From CAWCTB01 sp963798275 (GTDB lineage: Bacteria > Acidobacteriota > Terriglobia > Terriglobales > Acidobacteriaceae): a stretch of DNA of 41,532 nucleotides. The notes beneath the pieces are model-generated. The model searched no databases, was not told the origin of the DNA, and saw only the letters and a program-made list of their open reading frames with translations. The stretch spans positions 1 through 41,532 of the forward strand of contig CAWCTB010000027.1 in assembly GCA_963798275.1 (NCBI GenBank). Direction: 5' to 3'. The translations under genes were made by a program, and so were the position numbers. Numbering within the stretch: the first letter of the stretch is position 1; each line of letters starts with the position of its first letter. Positions 39,154 to 41,532 of this stretch are shown one piece after another.

Positions 39154-40923
39154 ATGTGCTCTCCCTGATCGCTCATCCGCTTCGCGGCAGTCCCGCCTGG
39201 CAATTTTCCTTCTGTTCGCACTCCTGTCGGCATCGCCGATCGTCGCGCAGATGCAGCCGGGTCCCGGGGGAGCGCCGCCGCACGCGCCGCTCACGCCCCC
39301 GGAGAACATTCTGGTTTACATCAAGCATGCCTGGACGACCCTCAGCCGCTCGATGAACGAGTGCTCGTCCATCGCGGATCCCAAGTTCAGCGCAGGCACC
39401 CAGGCCGTGTTGTATCTGCCCTTCGGCGTGCCCACACCGCCCGCGGTCGAGAAGCTGCAGAAGGAATGCAATGTAAAGGTCGCGCATCTGCCCAAGCCCA
39501 TCAAGGAGCTGGGCGATGTAATGCCGAACAACTCGCGGTGAGCGGCCTGCTCTATGTGCCCAACCCTACGTGGTTCCCGGCGGCCGCTTCAACGAGATGT
39601 ATGGATGGGACAGCTACTTCATCATTCGCGGCTTGTTGGAGGGCGACCACGAACGCGACCTGGCGCGCGGCATGGTCGAGAACTTCTTCTTCGAGATCGA
39701 GCACTACGGCGCGGTCCTCAACGCGAATCGTACCTACTACCTCACGCGCTCGCAGCCACCGTTTCTTGCCTCCGATGATCCTCGCGATGTATGGCGGCCG
39801 ACAAGCCCGCGGGCAAGGGCAGAGGCAACGTGGCTTGACAGCGGCTACGCATATCGCCGTCCGCGACCACGCGCTGTGGACGCACCGAGCGCAAGCGCGC
39901 CGGAACACCGGGTTGGCGCGCTACTTCGACTTCGGCGCAGGGACCGGTGCCGGAGATGGCGGATCAATCCCGATTACTCCGAACGTGATTCGCTGGCTGG
40001 TGGCACCATCCCGATGACGCTGAAGACCGATCTCGTCATAGCCCGGCCAGGCTCGGGACAGGCGAATCGGGCGGAGCTGCTCGGCCAGCGCTGCTGCGAT
40101 CAACGATCAGCGTCCGGTGTGCGCGCAGCGCATATCGGGTGACGGCTCACCAAGGACTTCTACCACGGCGACCGCGCCATGCGCGAGTCCGGCTTCGATC
40201 CCAGTCTTCCGGTTTGGGGCCCTTTGACGGCTCGACGCATCACTACGCGCCAGTCTGCCTGAACAGCCTGCTGTACAAGCTATGAGCGCGATCTGCCTGG
40301 ATGGCTGCTGCTCGGACAAGCCGACGGAAGCCGCCAGTGGCGGAAGCAGGCTCGGAGCACGCGGGCAGCCATCGACCGCTACTTGTGGAATCCCGGCACA
40401 GGGAGTGTTCTCGGACTACGATTTCGAGAGCTTCGAAGTCGTCGACCTACGACGTATGTCTCCACGTCTGTATCCGCTTTGGGTGAGACCTGGCTATCAC
40501 GCGCACAGGCCAAGGGGGTAGATGCAGAAGCGCGAAACTGTTTGAGCGTCCGGGCGGTCTATCCATGAGCGACCAGTTCGACTCGGGCGTGCAGTGGGAC
40601 TGCCGTTTGGCTGGGCCCCCACGATGCTGGGTCGGCGTGGACGGCTGCAGCCGCGCGGACTTCGCGATGATGCGACGACGGCCAGCATCGCGAAGGGGAT
40701 CCTGACTGGTGCTGACAGCGCGTTACCGGCAGATCGGGACCATCCGCGAGAAGTACAACGTGGTCAACCGCACCACCAAGGCCAACGTGATCGGCTATCA
40801 CGAGAATGTGGTCGGCTTTGGCTGGACCAACGGCACATTCCTGGTGCTGCTGCATGGGTTGCCCAAAGCGAGCAGCAGGCAATTCTGCAAGGCGCGAAGC
40901 CTAAGGCAGCCACAGCGCATTGA
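39154..40923 (+). pseudogene. treA-like: periplasmic trehalase (GH37), many frameshifts
   Basis: Trehalase hydrolyses trehalose to two glucoses. Pieces in all three frames line up in the correct order along one trehalase. They are: a signal segment (RLAIFLLFALLSASPIVAQ); LVYIKHAWTTLSRSMNECSS; EQLAVSGLLYVPNP; GH37 signature 1, VPGGRFNEMYGWDSYFII; FFFEIEHYGAVLNANRTYYL; AVRDHALWT; TGLARYFDFG; VIRWLVA; KDFYHGDRAMRESGFDP; FDGSTHHYAPVCLNSLLY; DYDFESFEVV; LFERPGGLSMSDQ; QWD and PFGWAPT from signature 2; and TIREKYNVVNRTTKANVIGY then VVGFGWTNGTFL. The last frame stops at 40923. At least eight indels are required. The start is uncertain: the ATG at 39154 is itself one base out of phase with the signal peptide. 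Confidence 0.8.
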
Positions 40924-41084
40924 CCCCGGATTTCGCCCCCGGCCCATTTTCGGAAGGTTCCATATGCGGAATCGGGCATCCCGCAAGATATCCGAACTTC
41001 CGCCTCCGCTCGGCCGGAACTGCTAGCCTATTGCTTGCGGCGCAGAAGCAACCTTCGCCGCCACTCTTTCGGCCGCGTTTTCGC

Positions 41085-41210
41085 TTAGGGATGCTCTGAT
41101 TAAGTCTGGTTTCGAAGGGGACGGCCTTTAAGCCGTCCGTAAATGTTCCAAAATCACCGCGGCTTCAGCCACTGCGGGACTTCGCCGCTACTTGATCAGA
41201 GAATCCTTAG
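41085..41210. repeat. MITE-like palindromic element, copy 4
   Basis: It begins TTAGGGATGCTCTGATTAAG and ends CTTGATCAGAGAATCCTTAG, so the ends are imperfect inverted repeats about 22 bp long, including TTAG/CTAA. The internal palindrome is slightly changed (GACGGCCTTTAAGCCGTC). It lies 25 bp before the MaoC-like gene start. Confidence 0.85.
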
Positions 41211-41235
41211 GCCGCAAGGGGCTGCGGGAGAGGAA

Positions 41236-41532
41236 ATGAGCATTCTCACGGCACTTGATCGCATTGAGAACCGCACGTTCGACGAACTCAAGGTGGGCGA
41301 CTCCGCCAGTCTCGCCCGCACTCTCACCCAAAACGACATCGATCTGTTTGCCATCATGTCGGGCGACGTGAACCCCGCCCATGTTGACGAAGAGTTCGCC
41401 AAGAGCGACATGTTCCACAAGATCATCGCCCATGGCATGTGGGGCGGCGCTCTCATCTCCACCGTGCTGGGTACGCAGTTGCCCGGGCCGGGCGCCATCT
41501 ACCTCGGCCAGGTTCGTTTCCGCCGTCCGGTC
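41236..41532 (+). CDS. MaoC-like (R)-specific enoyl-CoA hydratase, partial at the window edge
   Basis: Only the first 99 residues are in the window. They form the hot-dog fold of MaoC-type (R)-hydratases: RTFDELKVGDSASLARTLTQ, DIDLFAIMSGDVNPAHVDEE with the catalytic Asp and His, FHKIIAHGMWGGALISTVLG and PGPGAIYLGQVRFRRPV. Such proteins hydrate trans-2-enoyl-CoA in fatty-acid or polyhydroxyalkanoate pathways. In some bacteria this domain is fused to a phosphate acetyl/butyryltransferase domain, which cannot be checked here. GGGAGAGG precedes the ATG. The frame is intact, unlike the two genes before it. Confidence 0.85.
   Translation, partial: MSILTALDRIENRTFDELKVGDSASLARTLTQNDIDLFAIMSGDVNPAHVDEEFAKSDMFHKIIAHGMWGGALISTVLGTQLPGPGAIYLGQVRFRRPV

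Overview
The window looks like chromosomal DNA from an Acidobacteriota (Terriglobia-type) soil bacterium. This is inferred from the moderately high G+C, several PEP-CTERM proteins, Tat-exported sugar isomerase/oxidoreductase genes, CadC-type winged-helix/TPR regulators, an S12 serine hydrolase with a C-terminal membrane region, and small dispersed palindromic elements. No rRNA, tRNA, CRISPR array or phage gene was seen.

Layout. 1-3.9 kb (minus): a possible membrane protein, an FmdE-family protein, a secreted protein of unknown function and an S12 serine hydrolase. All four are broken by frameshifts that leave the conserved protein sequence readable. 4.1-7.3 kb: a GT2 glycosyltransferase, then egtB-egtD for ergothioneine. 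7.5-12.5 kb: a small membrane protein and a nucleoside-salvage block (cdd, a secreted adenosine deaminase, hpt, deoC, a concentrative nucleoside transporter). 12.9-15.2 kb: maeB with a strong terminator. 15.2-16.5 kb: an internally deleted group IIC intron inserted just after that terminator.

16.7-24.1 kb is the most unusual part, with two neighbouring candidate peptide-modification systems. On the plus strand are a Lys/Glu-rich repeat protein, a degenerate ATP-grasp-like protein and an intact ATP-grasp ligase that overlap by 4 bp, an arrangement reminiscent of graspetide (microviridin-type) operons. On the minus strand is a cyanobactin-like set: a cytoplasmic S8 protease, a small CxxC protein, a PatG C-terminal-domain-like protein and four small Cys-rich peptides sharing an N-terminal M-x-x-P-G-[FY]-[TS]-A motif. 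A decayed second copy of the PatG-like 3' end lies among the peptides. A Spy-like periplasmic protein sits between the two systems.

24.5-27.7 kb: a three-gene operon of Tat-signal sugar isomerases and a Gfo/Idh/MocA oxidoreductase. 27.8-28.9 kb: an RNase HI-like protein and a PhnB-type VOC protein. 28.9-30.1 kb is gene-poor. 30.1-34.5 kb: a minus-strand series of PEP-CTERM proteins, one decayed copy and one other secreted protein; a stem-loop follows each gene. 34.9-38.2 kb: a CadC-TPR regulator convergent with a fifth PEP-CTERM gene. 38.3-40.9 kb: a TrmJ-like RNA methyltransferase and a trehalase, both frameshifted. The window ends inside a MaoC-like gene.

Four close copies of a ~125-bp palindromic MITE-like element (24.3, 29.8, 31.8 and 41.1 kb) and one divergent relative (19.4 kb) separate the modules. 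Frameshifts are concentrated in 0-4.1 kb and 38.7-40.9 kb, which suggests either recent gene decay or poor sequence quality in the flanks.
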